DNA from: Aequorivita aquimaris
Lineage (GTDB): Bacteria > Bacteroidota > Bacteroidia > Flavobacteriales > Flavobacteriaceae
Reading direction: 5' to 3'
Length of the DNA: 64,000 nucleotides
Assembly (NCBI RefSeq): GCF_001573155.1
Contig: NZ_JRWG01000009.1
Span: forward strand, 1 to 64,000
The position numbers and the translations under genes were made by a program. This document shows positions 51,162-59,435 of the stretch, piece by piece. The notes under the pieces were generated by a model. That model was not told the origin of the DNA. It searched no databases and saw only the letters and a list, made by a program, of their open reading frames with translations. Numbering within the stretch: position 1 is the stretch's first letter; each line of letters begins with the position of its first letter.

Positions 51162-51227
51162 TTTTTTATCTGAATGAAATCTTCATTCAGACTATTCATT
51201 TATTATAATTTTTTAAACCAATCACCC

Positions 51228-53450
51228 ATGAAAAGAATACTCTTAATAGGGCTGCTGCTATGCTTTGGTATTGCGCAATCGCAATCGCTAAAAGGAAAAG
51301 TAGTAGGCCTAAATAACAACCCGCTGGAAAACGTGGCGGTTTTTGACCGAACCTCGGGCAATCATACGCACACCGATACTTCGGGAAAATTTTCACTTGA
51401 AAATGTGAAGGAAAACGACATCATCAGCTTCTCAATTTTAGGTTTCGCAACTTATGAATACACGGTTACCGCTGCAAGTTTTTCGGAACCCATAAACATC
51501 ACTTTAAACGAAGCCGCCGTTTCTTTGGAACAGGTAACCATCACGCCCGAAGTAAACACGCTTAGCCAAATTGTAGCGGTAGATTTAAAGACCGCGCCCG
51601 TAAAATCGTCGCAGGAAATTCTTCGGAAAGTTCCGGGATTGATTATCGGCCAGCACGCCGGCGGTGGAAAGGCAGAGCAAATATTTCTGCGCGGTTTCGA
51701 CATTGACCACGGAACGGACATCAACCTTTCGGTGGACGGAATGCCCGTAAATATGGTGTCGCACGCGCACGGGCAAGGGTACAGTGATTTGCACTTTGTA
51801 ATTCCCGAAACGATTGATGAAATTTCCTTCGGAAAAGGTCCGTACAACGCGGAATACGGCGATTTTGCTACTGCGGGTTACGTGGCTTTTAAAACCTTGG
51901 ACAAGCTCGACAAAAGCTCCGTTTCCGTGGAATACGGGCAGTTTGACGCTTTTAGGACCGTTGGGCTTTTCAATCTTTTGGATACCAAAAAAAGCAATGC
52001 TTATGTGGCGGCCTCTCTCAACACCTTTAACGGTCCGTTTGATTCGCCGCAGAATTTTAACCGCTTTAATATGATGGCGAAATACAACCTGAAATTGCCC
52101 GACAACCAAAAACTGCAACTTACCGCTTCGCATTTCCAAAGCAAGTGGGATGCTTCGGGGCAAATTCCGCAGCGCGCCATTGACGATGGTTCCATCGGGC
52201 GTTTTGGCGCTATTGACGATACCGAAGGCGGAAACACCAGCCGCACCAATTTGCTGATAAATCATTCCAAATTGCTTTCGGAAAACAAAAAGTTGGAAAC
52301 CCGCGCGTATTATTCGCATTATGATTTTGAGCTGTTTTCAAACTTCACTTTTTTCTTGGAAGACCCAATAAACGGCGACCAAATTGCACAACGCGAAGAC
52401 CGAAATATTTTGGGTTTCCAAACGGAGTTTTCAGATAAAATAAATTCTGAAACACTCGATTTTAAATACACTGCCGGAATTGGCGTTCGTTACGACGATG
52501 TGAACGACGTGGAACTTTCGCACACCAAAAACCGTTATGAAATTTTGGATCGGATTGCCTTCGGAAATGTGGACCAAATAAACAGTTTTGCATTTTTGAA
52601 TACGGAATTTGGTTTCGGCGATTTCAAAATAAACCCCGCCGTACGATTGGATTATTTCAAATTTGATTACGAAAACAAACTTTCGCCAACCTACGATAAC
52701 CGAAGTGAAAGCAAGGTTTTCGCCAGCCCGAAGTTGAACTTTATTTACAGCCCCAACCGCGATTTCCAATTGTTTTTGAAAACGGGAATCGGGTTCCATT
52801 CCAACGATACACGCGTAGTTGTTGCCAATGGCGGCGAGGATATTTTGCCCGCAGCTTACGGTGCAGATTTGGGCGGAATTTACAAACTGACGGACAATCT
52901 TATTTTTAACACGGCCCTGTGGGCGCTCTTTTTGGAACAGGAGTTTGTGTACGTGGGCGATGCCGGAATTGTGGAGCCTAGCGGAAAAACCCGCCGATTG
53001 GGCGTTGACTTTGGCCTGCGTTACGAAGCCTTGGACTGGCTGTATTTTTACGGCGATGCAAACTATACCTACGCCCGAAGCACCGAGGAACCCAAAGGCG
53101 AGGATTACATTCCGCTGGCGCCGGATTTTACCTCAACCGGTGGAATTGCAGTTGAAAATCTTGCAAATTTTTCGGGCGGATTGAATTATCGTTATATTAA
53201 GGATAGGGCCGCAAACGAAGACAAAAGTATTATTGCCGAAGGTTATTTTGTAACCGATTTCAACATAAATTATACTTTTAGAAACCTTGTTTTTGGGATT
53301 GCGATTGAAAATCTCTTCGATACCGAATGGAACGAAACCCAATTTGCAACCGAAAGCAGATTGTTTGACGAACCGGCACCGGTGGAAGAAATACATTTTA
53401 CCCCCGGAACGCCGTTTTTCCTAAGAGGAAAGGTAACCGTTAATTTTTAA
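51228..53450 (+). CDS. TonB-dependent receptor (probable metal uptake)
   Basis: 740 residues from ATG 51228 (MKRILLIGLLLCFGIAQSQS, signal peptide); an in-frame ATG at 51174 would precede it. Residues 20-105 are a carboxypeptidase-like domain (LKGKVVGLNNNPLENVAVFD). The plug contains KSSQEILRKVPGLIIGQHAG, EQIFLRGFDIDHGTDINLSV and DGMPVNMVSHAHGQGYSDLH; the last His-rich loop could contact metal. The barrel follows and ends TPGTPFFLRGKVTVNF-like (PFFLRGKVTVNF). With the His-rich gene in front, metal acquisition is a reasonable inference; colicin-type siderophore receptors remain an alternative. Confidence 0.9.
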   Translation: MKRILLIGLLLCFGIAQSQSLKGKVVGLNNNPLENVAVFDRTSGNHTHTDTSGKFSLENVKENDIISFSILGFATYEYTVTAASFSEPINITLNEAAVSLEQVTITPEVNTLSQIVAVDLKTAPVKSSQEILRKVPGLIIGQHAGGGKAEQIFLRGFDIDHGTDINLSVDGMPVNMVSHAHGQGYSDLHFVIPETIDEISFGKGPYNAEYGDFATAGYVAFKTLDKLDKSSVSVEYGQFDAFRTVGLFNLLDTKKSNAYVAASLNTFNGPFDSPQNFNRFNMMAKYNLKLPDNQKLQLTASHFQSKWDASGQIPQRAIDDGSIGRFGAIDDTEGGNTSRTNLLINHSKLLSENKKLETRAYYSHYDFELFSNFTFFLEDPINGDQIAQREDRNILGFQTEFSDKINSETLDFKYTAGIGVRYDDVNDVELSHTKNRYEILDRIAFGNVDQINSFAFLNTEFGFGDFKINPAVRLDYFKFDYENKLSPTYDNRSESKVFASPKLNFIYSPNRDFQLFLKTGIGFHSNDTRVVVANGGEDILPAAYGADLGGIYKLTDNLIFNTALWALFLEQEFVYVGDAGIVEPSGKTRRLGVDFGLRYEALDWLYFYGDANYTYARSTEEPKGEDYIPLAPDFTSTGGIAVENLANFSGGLNYRYIKDRAANEDKSIIAEGYFVTDFNINYTFRNLVFGIAIENLFDTEWNETQFATESRLFDEPAPVEEIHFTPGTPFFLRGKVTVNF

Positions 53451-53507
53451 CTAATGATTTTAGGGGCAATGTTCTTTTTGGTTAAATTGCACACACAATA
53501 ACCAACT

Positions 53508-54386
53508 ATGAACATTGCCATTTTATCGCGTGGGGAAGCGCTTTATTCCACCCAAAGTCTTTTAAAAGCTGGCGAAGCGCGCAACCACACCATGGAGGTT
53601 TTGGATCCTTCCTATTGCAACCTCGCCGTGGAAAACGGAAAAGCCGTCCTCTATTTTCAAAATGAATTGGTGGACGATCTGCACGCCGTCATTCCCAGAA
53701 TTGGTGCTTCCAATACCTATTTCGGGACCAATGTAGTCCGCCATTTTGAGGCGATGGGCGTTTTTAGCGCGGTTTCTTCCGAAGGAATTAGCAATAGCCG
53801 CGACAAATGGACCTGCTTTCAAATTTTGGCAAAACATCAAATTCCCGTGCCACGCACAATATATGCTTCATTTTTTGAATTTGAGGAACAATTGAAAACC
53901 TTTAACGGCAAGCCAATAATCATCAAACTTTTGGAAGGCACACACGGCGAAGGCGTTATTCTTACCGAAAGCCCGCAGAATGCCTTGGCAACGATTGAAA
54001 CCTTAAATGCCGCTGGCGTTAAATTTCTGCTACAGGAATATATTGAGGAAGCCAACGGCGCCGACGTTCGTGCCATTGTTGTTGATGGCGTTGTGGTTGC
54101 GGCGATGAAACGCAAATGCAAGCTTGGCGATTTCCGCAGTAATTTGCATCGTGGCGGCACTTCGGAAATGATTTCGCTCTCTTCCGCAGAGGAAAAAATT
54201 GCCATAAAAGCAGCAAAAGCTATGAATTTGGGCTTTTGCGGGGTTGATATTCTACAATCCAAAAACGGGCCGTTGGTTTTGGAAATTAACAGCACGCCTG
54301 GATTGGAAGGCATTGAGAATACCTCGGGAAAAAATGTTTCGAAAAGCGTAATTGGGTTTATTGAGCGGAATAAAAAGTCGCAGTAG
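53508..54386 (+). CDS. RimK-family ATP-grasp ligase (copy 1)
   Basis: 292 residues. The pre-ATP-grasp part (residues 1-95) has [23 protein letters not shown]-grasp motifs are [15 protein letters not shown] (Lys140 binds ATP), [31 protein letters not shown] and the metal-binding VLEINSTPGLEGIE. RimK in E. coli adds glutamates to the C terminus of ribosomal protein S6; in some bacteria relatives make poly-glutamate or modify other targets. A second RimK gene lies at 55003-55875 and a RimB-type protease between them. Specific S6 activity is inference. Confidence 0.9.
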   Translation: MNIAILSRGEALYSTQSLLKAGEARNHTMEVLDPSYCNLAVENGKAVLYFQNELVDDLHAVIPRIGASNTYFGTNVVRHFEAMGVFSAVSSEGISNSRDKWTCFQILAKHQIPVPRTIYASFFEFEEQLKTFNGKPIIIKLLEGTHGEGVILTESPQNALATIETLNAAGVKFLLQEYIEEANGADVRAIVVDGVVVAAMKRKCKLGDFRSNLHRGGTSEMISLSSAEEKIAIKAAKAMNLGFCGVDILQSKNGPLVLEINSTPGLEGIENTSGKNVSKSVIGFIERNKKSQ

Positions 54387-54426
54387 CCAGTCGCAGTAGT
54401 CAGTAGGCGCGCGATTCATCGCGCGC
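54381..54426. repeat. CAGTnnn repeats followed by a perfect GC hairpin
   Basis: CAGTAGC, CAGTCG, CAGTAGT and CAGTAGG follow each other (54381-54407), starting within the stop region of the rimK copy. They run into GCGCGCGAT-tc-ATCGCGCGC (54407-54426), a 9-bp perfect stem with a 2-base loop. No T-run follows closely, so it is not a classical terminator. Confidence 0.55.
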
Positions 54427-54580
54427 ATCTTAATCAAATAATTTAATGGAAAGTAGAAAGTCGCAGTTTGCAGGCTTCAAAATTTTGATTTTTTTTTGGT
54501 TTTTGGGATTTATTTGGAATTTGTTATTTGCCAATTGGAATTTATATTAGTTAACTTGCAATTACAAAATTTCTAAAACA

Positions 54581-55006
54581 TTGAAAAGAAACATCGGCAG
54601 AATAGACAAGGCAGATTTTCCATTGCTGAACCTCTTCGATATTGAAGTGAAAATTGACACGGGCGCCTACACTTCTTCCATACATTGCAAAAACATGAAA
54701 GTAGAGGATAACTATCTGAAATGCAATTTTTTGGACGAAGAGCATCCCAGCTACCACGAAAAGGAAATCATTTTTGACGAATATGACGTAAAAGTGGTGA
54801 AAAGCAGCAATGGCCAATCCGAAGCGCGATATAGAATTAAAACGGAAATTGTTCTTTTTGGAAAAACACATCCCATTTATTTAACATTGAGCGATAGAGA
54901 GGAAATGCGTTTTCCCGTACTTTTGGGAAGAAACTTTTTGAGCAATAAATATATGGTGGATATTAACAAAACCAACCTTTCCTTCAAACTAAAAAACAAA
55001 AAATGA
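54581..55006 (+). CDS. RimK-associated zinc/aspartyl-type protease (RimB-like)
   Basis: 141 residues from TTG 54581 ([20 protein letters not shown]); no ATG gives the conserved N terminus. The retropepsin-like motif is DTGAYTSS (residues 26-33), with SIHCKNMKV after it, and [20 protein letters not shown] near the C terminus is the family's second block. Such proteins ('ATP-dependent zinc protease', RimB) are usually encoded beside rimK and are thought to trim or control the RimK product. It overlaps the next rimK copy by 4 bases (ATGA), so the two are translationally coupled. Confidence 0.85.
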   Translation: MKRNIGRIDKADFPLLNLFDIEVKIDTGAYTSSIHCKNMKVEDNYLKCNFLDEEHPSYHEKEIIFDEYDVKVVKSSNGQSEARYRIKTEIVLFGKTHPIYLTLSDREEMRFPVLLGRNFLSNKYMVDINKTNLSFKLKNKK

Positions 55007-55875
55007 ACATCAAAATATTATCGGCAAACAGCCATTTATATTCCACCCAACGTCTTGTGGAAGCTGCAAAAAAAAGAAAGCACGACGTTGAAGTTATAAA
55101 TCATGCCAAGTGCGATATCGTAATAGAAAAGAAAAACCCCGTTATTTATTACAAAGGCCACAAACTAGACCACACCGATGCGGTAATCCCACGTATTGGG
55201 GCGTCTGTAACTTTTTACGGAACCGCGGTAGTGCGACAGTTTGAAATGATGCGTGTTTTCACAACTACGGAAAGTCAAGCATTGGTACGCTCGCGCGATA
55301 AACTGCGAAGTTTGCAGGTACTTTCCCGCGCTGGATTGGGGTTACCGAAAACCGTTTTTACCAATTATTCCAAGAACGTAAAGGAAATCGTGGACCAAGC
55401 CGGCGGTGCGCCCGTAATAATCAAACTTTTGGAAGGAACACAGGGCATTGGCGTAATCTTGGCCGAAACCCGAAAAGCTGCCGAATCCGTAATTGAAGCA
55501 TTTAATAATCTTCAGGCGCGGGTTATTGTGCAAGAATTTATAAAAGAAGCCGGAGGCGCGGACATTCGTGCATTTATTGTGGACGGACAGGTAGTTGGTG
55601 CAATGAAACGGCAGGGAAAGGAAGGCGAATTTCGAAGCAATTTGCATCGCGGCGGAACCGCAACCGTTATAAAACTTACCGATGAGGAAGAAACCGCCGC
55701 CCTGAAGGCAGCAAAAGCCATGGGCCTTGGAATCGCTGGGGTTGATATGTTGCAATCGGCACGTGGGCCGTTGATTTTGGAAGTGAATTCATCTCCCGGT
55801 TTGGAAGGAATTGAACAAGCCACAGGCAAGGATATCGCAAACTCAATCATAAAATATATAGAACGCAACGTATAA
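55003..55875 (+). CDS. rimK: RimK-family ATP-grasp ligase (copy 2)
   Basis: 290 residues. It has the same domain order as copy 1, with roughly half of the residues in common by eye: [73 protein letters not shown] and [13 protein letters not shown]. It differs from copy 1 mostly in the N-terminal 60 residues and in the acceptor-binding loop. Coupling to the RimB-like gene upstream and the aspartoacylase-like gene 2 bases downstream makes this the more probable S6-modifying enzyme, hence the symbol. Confidence 0.9.
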   Translation: MNIKILSANSHLYSTQRLVEAAKKRKHDVEVINHAKCDIVIEKKNPVIYYKGHKLDHTDAVIPRIGASVTFYGTAVVRQFEMMRVFTTTESQALVRSRDKLRSLQVLSRAGLGLPKTVFTNYSKNVKEIVDQAGGAPVIIKLLEGTQGIGVILAETRKAAESVIEAFNNLQARVIVQEFIKEAGGADIRAFIVDGQVVGAMKRQGKEGEFRSNLHRGGTATVIKLTDEEETAALKAAKAMGLGIAGVDMLQSARGPLILEVNSSPGLEGIEQATGKDIANSIIKYIERNV

Positions 55876-55877
55876 CT

Positions 55878-56879
55878 ATGGCCAAAAAGGAAGAACGTGA
55901 TATTGTAATTTTAAATGAACGGATTGCGCTGGGGGAAAGCCGTACAGTTGATTTTAGCATTGCGAAACTTTACACTTCCACCAAGGTTGAAATCCCAATA
56001 ATCATTGAACGCTCCAAAATCCCCGGACCTACGGTTTTAATAACAGCCGCCATTCACGGAGACGAAATAAACGGAGTGGAAATTGTGCGCCAGCTCATTG
56101 CTCGAAAATTGAACAAGCCCAAACGCGGCACTATAATTTGTATTCCAATTCTCAACGTTTTTGGGTTTTTAAATGGCGACCGTTCTTTCCCCGATGGACG
56201 GGACTTGAACAGGGTTTTTCCGGGTACCAAAACGGGTTCGTTGGCAAGCCGTGTTGCCTATCATTTCACCAAAAAGGTTTTGCCGCACGCCGATTATTGT
56301 CTTGATTTTCACACCGGTGGTGCCAGCCGCTTCAATGCAGCACAGATTCGCATAAAACCGGGCGATGAAAAATTGCTGGAGCTCGCAAAAGTGTTCAACG
56401 CTCCCTTCACGGTCTTTTCAAATACCATTGAAAAATCGTATCGAAATACCTGCCATAAAATGGGCATTCCAGTTTTGCTTTTTGAAGGCGGAAAAAGCCG
56501 GGAAAGCAACAAACATATTGCAAAGGAAGGCGTTGATGGCATCTTGCGGGTACTGGCTCATTTGGACATGTTGGGTAAAAGACACGTAGCTCCCGAACCA
56601 AATGCCAAAACTGTTATTATTGAAAAAAGTAAATGGATACGCGCATACCGAAGCGGGTTGCTGCACGTAAAAATTGACTGCAACAAGCACGTGGAAAAAG
56701 GTGAATTTTTGGCAACAATCACAGATCCATATGGAAAAATGCGGTTTAAGGTTACTTCGCCTAACGAAGGCTACATAATTAACGTGAACCAATCGCCAAT
56801 AGTAAACCAAGGAGATGCAATTTTTCATATTTCAACAGTAAATACGGCAAACACCGAAGACGAAGAGATGGAGGATTAA
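55878..56879 (+). CDS. Succinylglutamate desuccinylase/aspartoacylase family protein
   Basis: 333 residues. The M14-like zinc site is visible: His60 and Glu63 in AIHGDEINGVEIV, and His145 in CLDFHTGG; Asp109/Asn111/Arg112 lie in GRDLNRVFPG. The last 90 residues form an extra domain (GLLHVKIDCNKHVEKGEFLA, TITDPYGKMRFKVTSPNEGY) of lipoyl-like shape that occurs in the longer family members. The chemistry is hydrolysis of an amide at a Glu/Asp-like substrate. In an operon with RimK it could remove glutamates or process the ligase product; this is inference. Confidence 0.88.
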   Translation: MAKKEERDIVILNERIALGESRTVDFSIAKLYTSTKVEIPIIIERSKIPGPTVLITAAIHGDEINGVEIVRQLIARKLNKPKRGTIICIPILNVFGFLNGDRSFPDGRDLNRVFPGTKTGSLASRVAYHFTKKVLPHADYCLDFHTGGASRFNAAQIRIKPGDEKLLELAKVFNAPFTVFSNTIEKSYRNTCHKMGIPVLLFEGGKSRESNKHIAKEGVDGILRVLAHLDMLGKRHVAPEPNAKTVIIEKSKWIRAYRSGLLHVKIDCNKHVEKGEFLATITDPYGKMRFKVTSPNEGYIINVNQSPIVNQGDAIFHISTVNTANTEDEEMED

Positions 56880-56883
56880 TGCT

Positions 56884-57465
56884 ATGGAAAAGAAGGCGCT
56901 TCGTTTGAAATATAAAAAACTTCGGGAAGAGCTTTCCGAGGAATCCGTTGAAACAATGAGTCTTCAGATTGCCAACCAGGCTTTGAAACTTCCTATTTGG
57001 GATAAAACGTATTATCACATATTTCTTCCCATTTCAGAAAAAAAGGAGGTGAACACCGAATATCTACTGCATATTTTACAGGGAAAGGATAAGAGTATCG
57101 TTGTTTCAAAGGCCGATTTTAATACTGGGGAAATGAAAAATTTTCTTTTGCAGGAAAACACGGTTTTAAAAACTTCGGAATATGGAATTCCCGAACCCGT
57201 TTCGGGTATAGAAATTTCTCCGGAAATAATTGAGGTTGTCTTCGTTCCTTTGCTCGCATACGATAAAAGAGGCCATCGCATCGGCTACGGAAAAGGGTTT
57301 TACGACCGATTTTTAAAACGGTGCAATTCTGAAGCTATATTTGTAGGGCTATCCTTTTTTGACCCCGAACCGGAGATTTTCTTTGAAGCTACCGATGTGC
57401 CCCTACAATTTTGTATTACGCCAAAAAAGATAGTGGAATTTAAAAATAACAGCTTATCTTTATAA
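56884..57465 (+). CDS. 5-formyltetrahydrofolate cyclo-ligase
   Basis: 193 residues starting at ATG 56884 (MEKKALRLKYKKLREELSEE). The family pattern is clear: the basic N-terminal helix, the nucleotide region IFLPISEKKEVNTEYLLHIL, and VFVPLLAYDKRGHRIGYGKG with FYDRFLKRC, the ATP/folate loop. The C terminus has PLQFCITPKKIVEF. The enzyme converts 5-formyl-THF to 5,10-methenyl-THF with ATP. It starts 4 bases after the aspartoacylase-like gene and so ends the RimK operon, although the link is only positional. Confidence 0.93.
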   Translation: MEKKALRLKYKKLREELSEESVETMSLQIANQALKLPIWDKTYYHIFLPISEKKEVNTEYLLHILQGKDKSIVVSKADFNTGEMKNFLLQENTVLKTSEYGIPEPVSGIEISPEIIEVVFVPLLAYDKRGHRIGYGKGFYDRFLKRCNSEAIFVGLSFFDPEPEIFFEATDVPLQFCITPKKIVEFKNNSLSL

Positions 57466-57497
57466 GCTAAAGTATTATCAACCAATTAGATAAAATT

Positions 57498-57782
57498 ATG
57501 GAATCAACTAATCAACCAATGGGACCTCCGCCAGATAATAATTTGGTTTGGGCAATTTTATGTACAGTTTTATGTTGCTTACCTTTCGGTATTGTATCAA
57601 TAATTAAATCTACAAAAGTGAAGGAACTTTGGGCACAGGGAGATACTGTTGGCGCCCAAAAAGCTGCTGATGAAGCCAAGAAATGGGCCATTTGGGGCGC
57701 TGTTGCTGCAGGCATTGTTTGGGTGCTTTATGTAATATTTTTTGTGGTAATTGGGTTAGGTGGAGCTTTTGCAGGATATTAA
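57498..57782 (+). CDS. CD225/dispanin family membrane protein
   Basis: 94 residues. A Pro-rich start (NQPMGPPPDNNLV) leads into the first membrane segment with the CD225 motif VWAILCTVLCCLPFGIVSII, then KSTKVKELWAQGDTVGAQKA ADEAKKW, and the second membrane segment (GAVAAGIVWVLYVIFFVVIG). The layout is that of bacterial dispanins, relatives of the interferon-induced transmembrane proteins of animals. Function in bacteria unknown. It overlaps the next gene by 23 bases. Confidence 0.9.
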   Translation: MESTNQPMGPPPDNNLVWAILCTVLCCLPFGIVSIIKSTKVKELWAQGDTVGAQKAADEAKKWAIWGAVAAGIVWVLYVIFFVVIGLGGAFAGY

Positions 57783-58185
57783 AAGAATTTGGAAAATAGC
57801 CCTCTTAGTTACTTTATTCGGGGGCTTTTTTCTTATTTATTTTTCCTATAATCCTTCAGAAAATTCTTTTTTTATTCCCTGCCCTTTTCATTATATAACA
57901 GGGTTTTTCTGCCCCGGCTGTGGTTCACAAAGGGCTGTTCATTTGTTGCTCCACGGAGATGTGGTTGGAGCATTCCGGTTTAATCCATTAATGGTTTTAA
58001 CGCTACCGATTTTAATTTACGGTATGGCAATTACTATTGCCAATTGGATTTTTGAAACAAAGTATAGGCTCATGCTTTTTTACAGCAACTTATTTATTTT
58101 TGGATATTTTGGGTTGGCAATTCTTTATTGGATTCTTCGGAACTTACCTATTTATCCATTTAATCTACTTGCGCCCGCTGGTTAA
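57760..58185 (+). CDS. DUF2752 membrane protein
   Basis: 141 residues from GTG 57760, which overlaps the CD225 gene; a TTG at 57769 is an alternative start. The hallmark is FFIPCPFHYITGFFCPGCGSQRAVHLLLHGD, a Cys-Pro-rich motif in DUF2752 proteins (here the key part is FFCPGCGSQRA). Three to four hydrophobic segments follow (for example NPLMVLTLPILIYGMAITIA). The family often accompanies CD225/TM2-type genes in Bacteroidota. Function unknown. Confidence 0.88.
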   Translation: MELLQDIKRIWKIALLVTLFGGFFLIYFSYNPSENSFFIPCPFHYITGFFCPGCGSQRAVHLLLHGDVVGAFRFNPLMVLTLPILIYGMAITIANWIFETKYRLMLFYSNLFIFGYFGLAILYWILRNLPIYPFNLLAPAG

Positions 58186-58188
58186 ATA

Positions 58189-58797
58189 CTATTCAGTTTC
58201 TTTTTTCGGAAATGCTTTTTTGTTGAAAATAAGCAGCAAAATCACTCCTATGCTTATTGAAGAATCTGCAACGTTAAAAACAGGGTCAAAAAACGTAAAA
58301 TACTCCCCGCCCCAAAAGGGAACCCACTCTGGCAAAGTGCCGCCATATAGTGGAAAATAAAGCATGTCAACCACTTTGCCGTGGAATAAAGTTCCGTAGC
58401 CGCCGTCTTCTGGAAATAAAGTAGCTACTTGGTGATGGCTATCATTGAAAATAATACCGTAAAAAACAGAATCGATAATATTGCCCAAAGCACCCGCAAA
58501 AATCAATGCAACGCAAAAAATGAGGATTTTGGGCATGTTCTTTCTCACGGAATCCCACAGCCAATAACCTATTCCAGCAATGGCAACAATCCTGAAAAGG
58601 GTCAAGAAAAGTTTACCGTATTCACCCGGAATTTTTGCGCCCCAGGCCATGCCTTCATTCTCAACAAACAAAATCCGGAACCAATCAAACACGCGTATTT
58701 CTTCGCCTAAAGCAAAGTGCGTTTTGATATAAAACTTAGAAATCTGATCTATCAATAGAATCAGTACAATTATAATAGTGGCTTTTTTTAGGCTCAT
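58189..58797 (-). CDS. lspA: Lipoprotein signal peptidase (signal peptidase II)
   Basis: 202 residues with four membrane segments. Conserved motifs are LIDQISKFYIK at the N terminus, LFVENEGMAWGAKI, GALGNIIDSVFYG with the first catalytic Asp, and YFTFFDPVFNVADSSISIGV with the second Asp. It removes the signal peptide of lipid-modified prolipoproteins, several of which are encoded in this window. A stretch of about 30 residues between the third and fourth segments is longer than in E. coli, as usual in Bacteroidota. Confidence 0.95.
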   Translation of the reverse strand: MSLKKATIIIVLILLIDQISKFYIKTHFALGEEIRVFDWFRILFVENEGMAWGAKIPGEYGKLFLTLFRIVAIAGIGYWLWDSVRKNMPKILIFCVALIFAGALGNIIDSVFYGIIFNDSHHQVATLFPEDGGYGTLFHGKVVDMLYFPLYGGTLPEWVPFWGGEYFTFFDPVFNVADSSISIGVILLLIFNKKAFPKKETE

Positions 58798-58992
58798 AAA
58801 ATTTCCCGTGTTTCGACTGTATCCAATATAAATTTCGGCGGGAATCCCTTTAATTAATTTAATAAAAAGGCTTCTGAAAACGCTGCAAAAATAGCAATAT
58901 TATTTGGTTTGCAGCAGTATAATAACATCATTACATTTTTCTCCCTCTAAAGCATATCTTCTCGTTGGAAAGTCTCTTTGTGGAATAAAAAA

Positions 58993-59015
58993 AGCCCCAA
59001 TCCAAGGATGGGGCT
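58993..59015 (-). terminator. Terminator of the DksA-like gene
   Basis: AGCCCCA (58993-58999) and TGGGGCT (59009-59015) form a 7-bp stem; on the minus strand it is followed by TTTTTTT, 34 bases beyond the stop at 59049. Confidence 0.8.
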
Positions 59016-59048
59016 GTGATCAAAATTTCCCTTTAGGAAAATTATAAA

Positions 59049-59432
59049 TTATTTCTGCATATTTTTTGCCTCTATGCTCAAAGTAGCGTGCGGCACAAGT
59101 TTTAAACGTTCTTTATTGATAAGTTTTCCCGTTACGCGACAAACCCCATAAGTTTTGTTTTCAATACGCACCAATGCGTTTTTTAGGTCGCGGATAAACT
59201 TTTCCTGACGAATGGCCAACTGCGAATTTGCTTCTTTGCTCATCACCTCGCTGCCTTCGTCAAAAGCCTTAAAGGTAGGCGAAGTATCGTCGGTGCCATT
59301 GTTGCTGTCGTTTTTATAGGAACTTTGTATCAGTTCCAACTGTTCGGTTGCCTTTTTAATTTTGTCGTTCAAAAGTGCTCTAAATTCTTCCAGTTCGGCA
59401 TCTGAATATCTGGTTCTTTCTGTCTCTGTCAT
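59049..59432 (-). CDS. TraR/DksA-family protein lacking most zinc-finger cysteines
   Basis: 127 residues. The coiled-coil (SDAELEEFRALLNDKIKKAT, ELIQSSYKNDSNNGTDDTSP) and the helical part (EGSEVMSKEANSQLAIRQEK) match the DksA/TraR fold. The C-terminal region starts TYGVCRVTGKLINKERLKLV, where DksA would have Cys-x2-Cys ... Cys-x2-Cys; only one Cys remains. Such C-poor forms exist in other bacteria and still bind RNA polymerase. The region HATLSIEAK closes it. It lies 3 bases after the ileS stop, so it shares that transcript. Confidence 0.88.
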   Translation of the reverse strand: MTETERTRYSDAELEEFRALLNDKIKKATEQLELIQSSYKNDSNNGTDDTSPTFKAFDEGSEVMSKEANSQLAIRQEKFIRDLKNALVRIENKTYGVCRVTGKLINKERLKLVPHATLSIEAKNMQK

Positions 59433-59435
59433 AAT

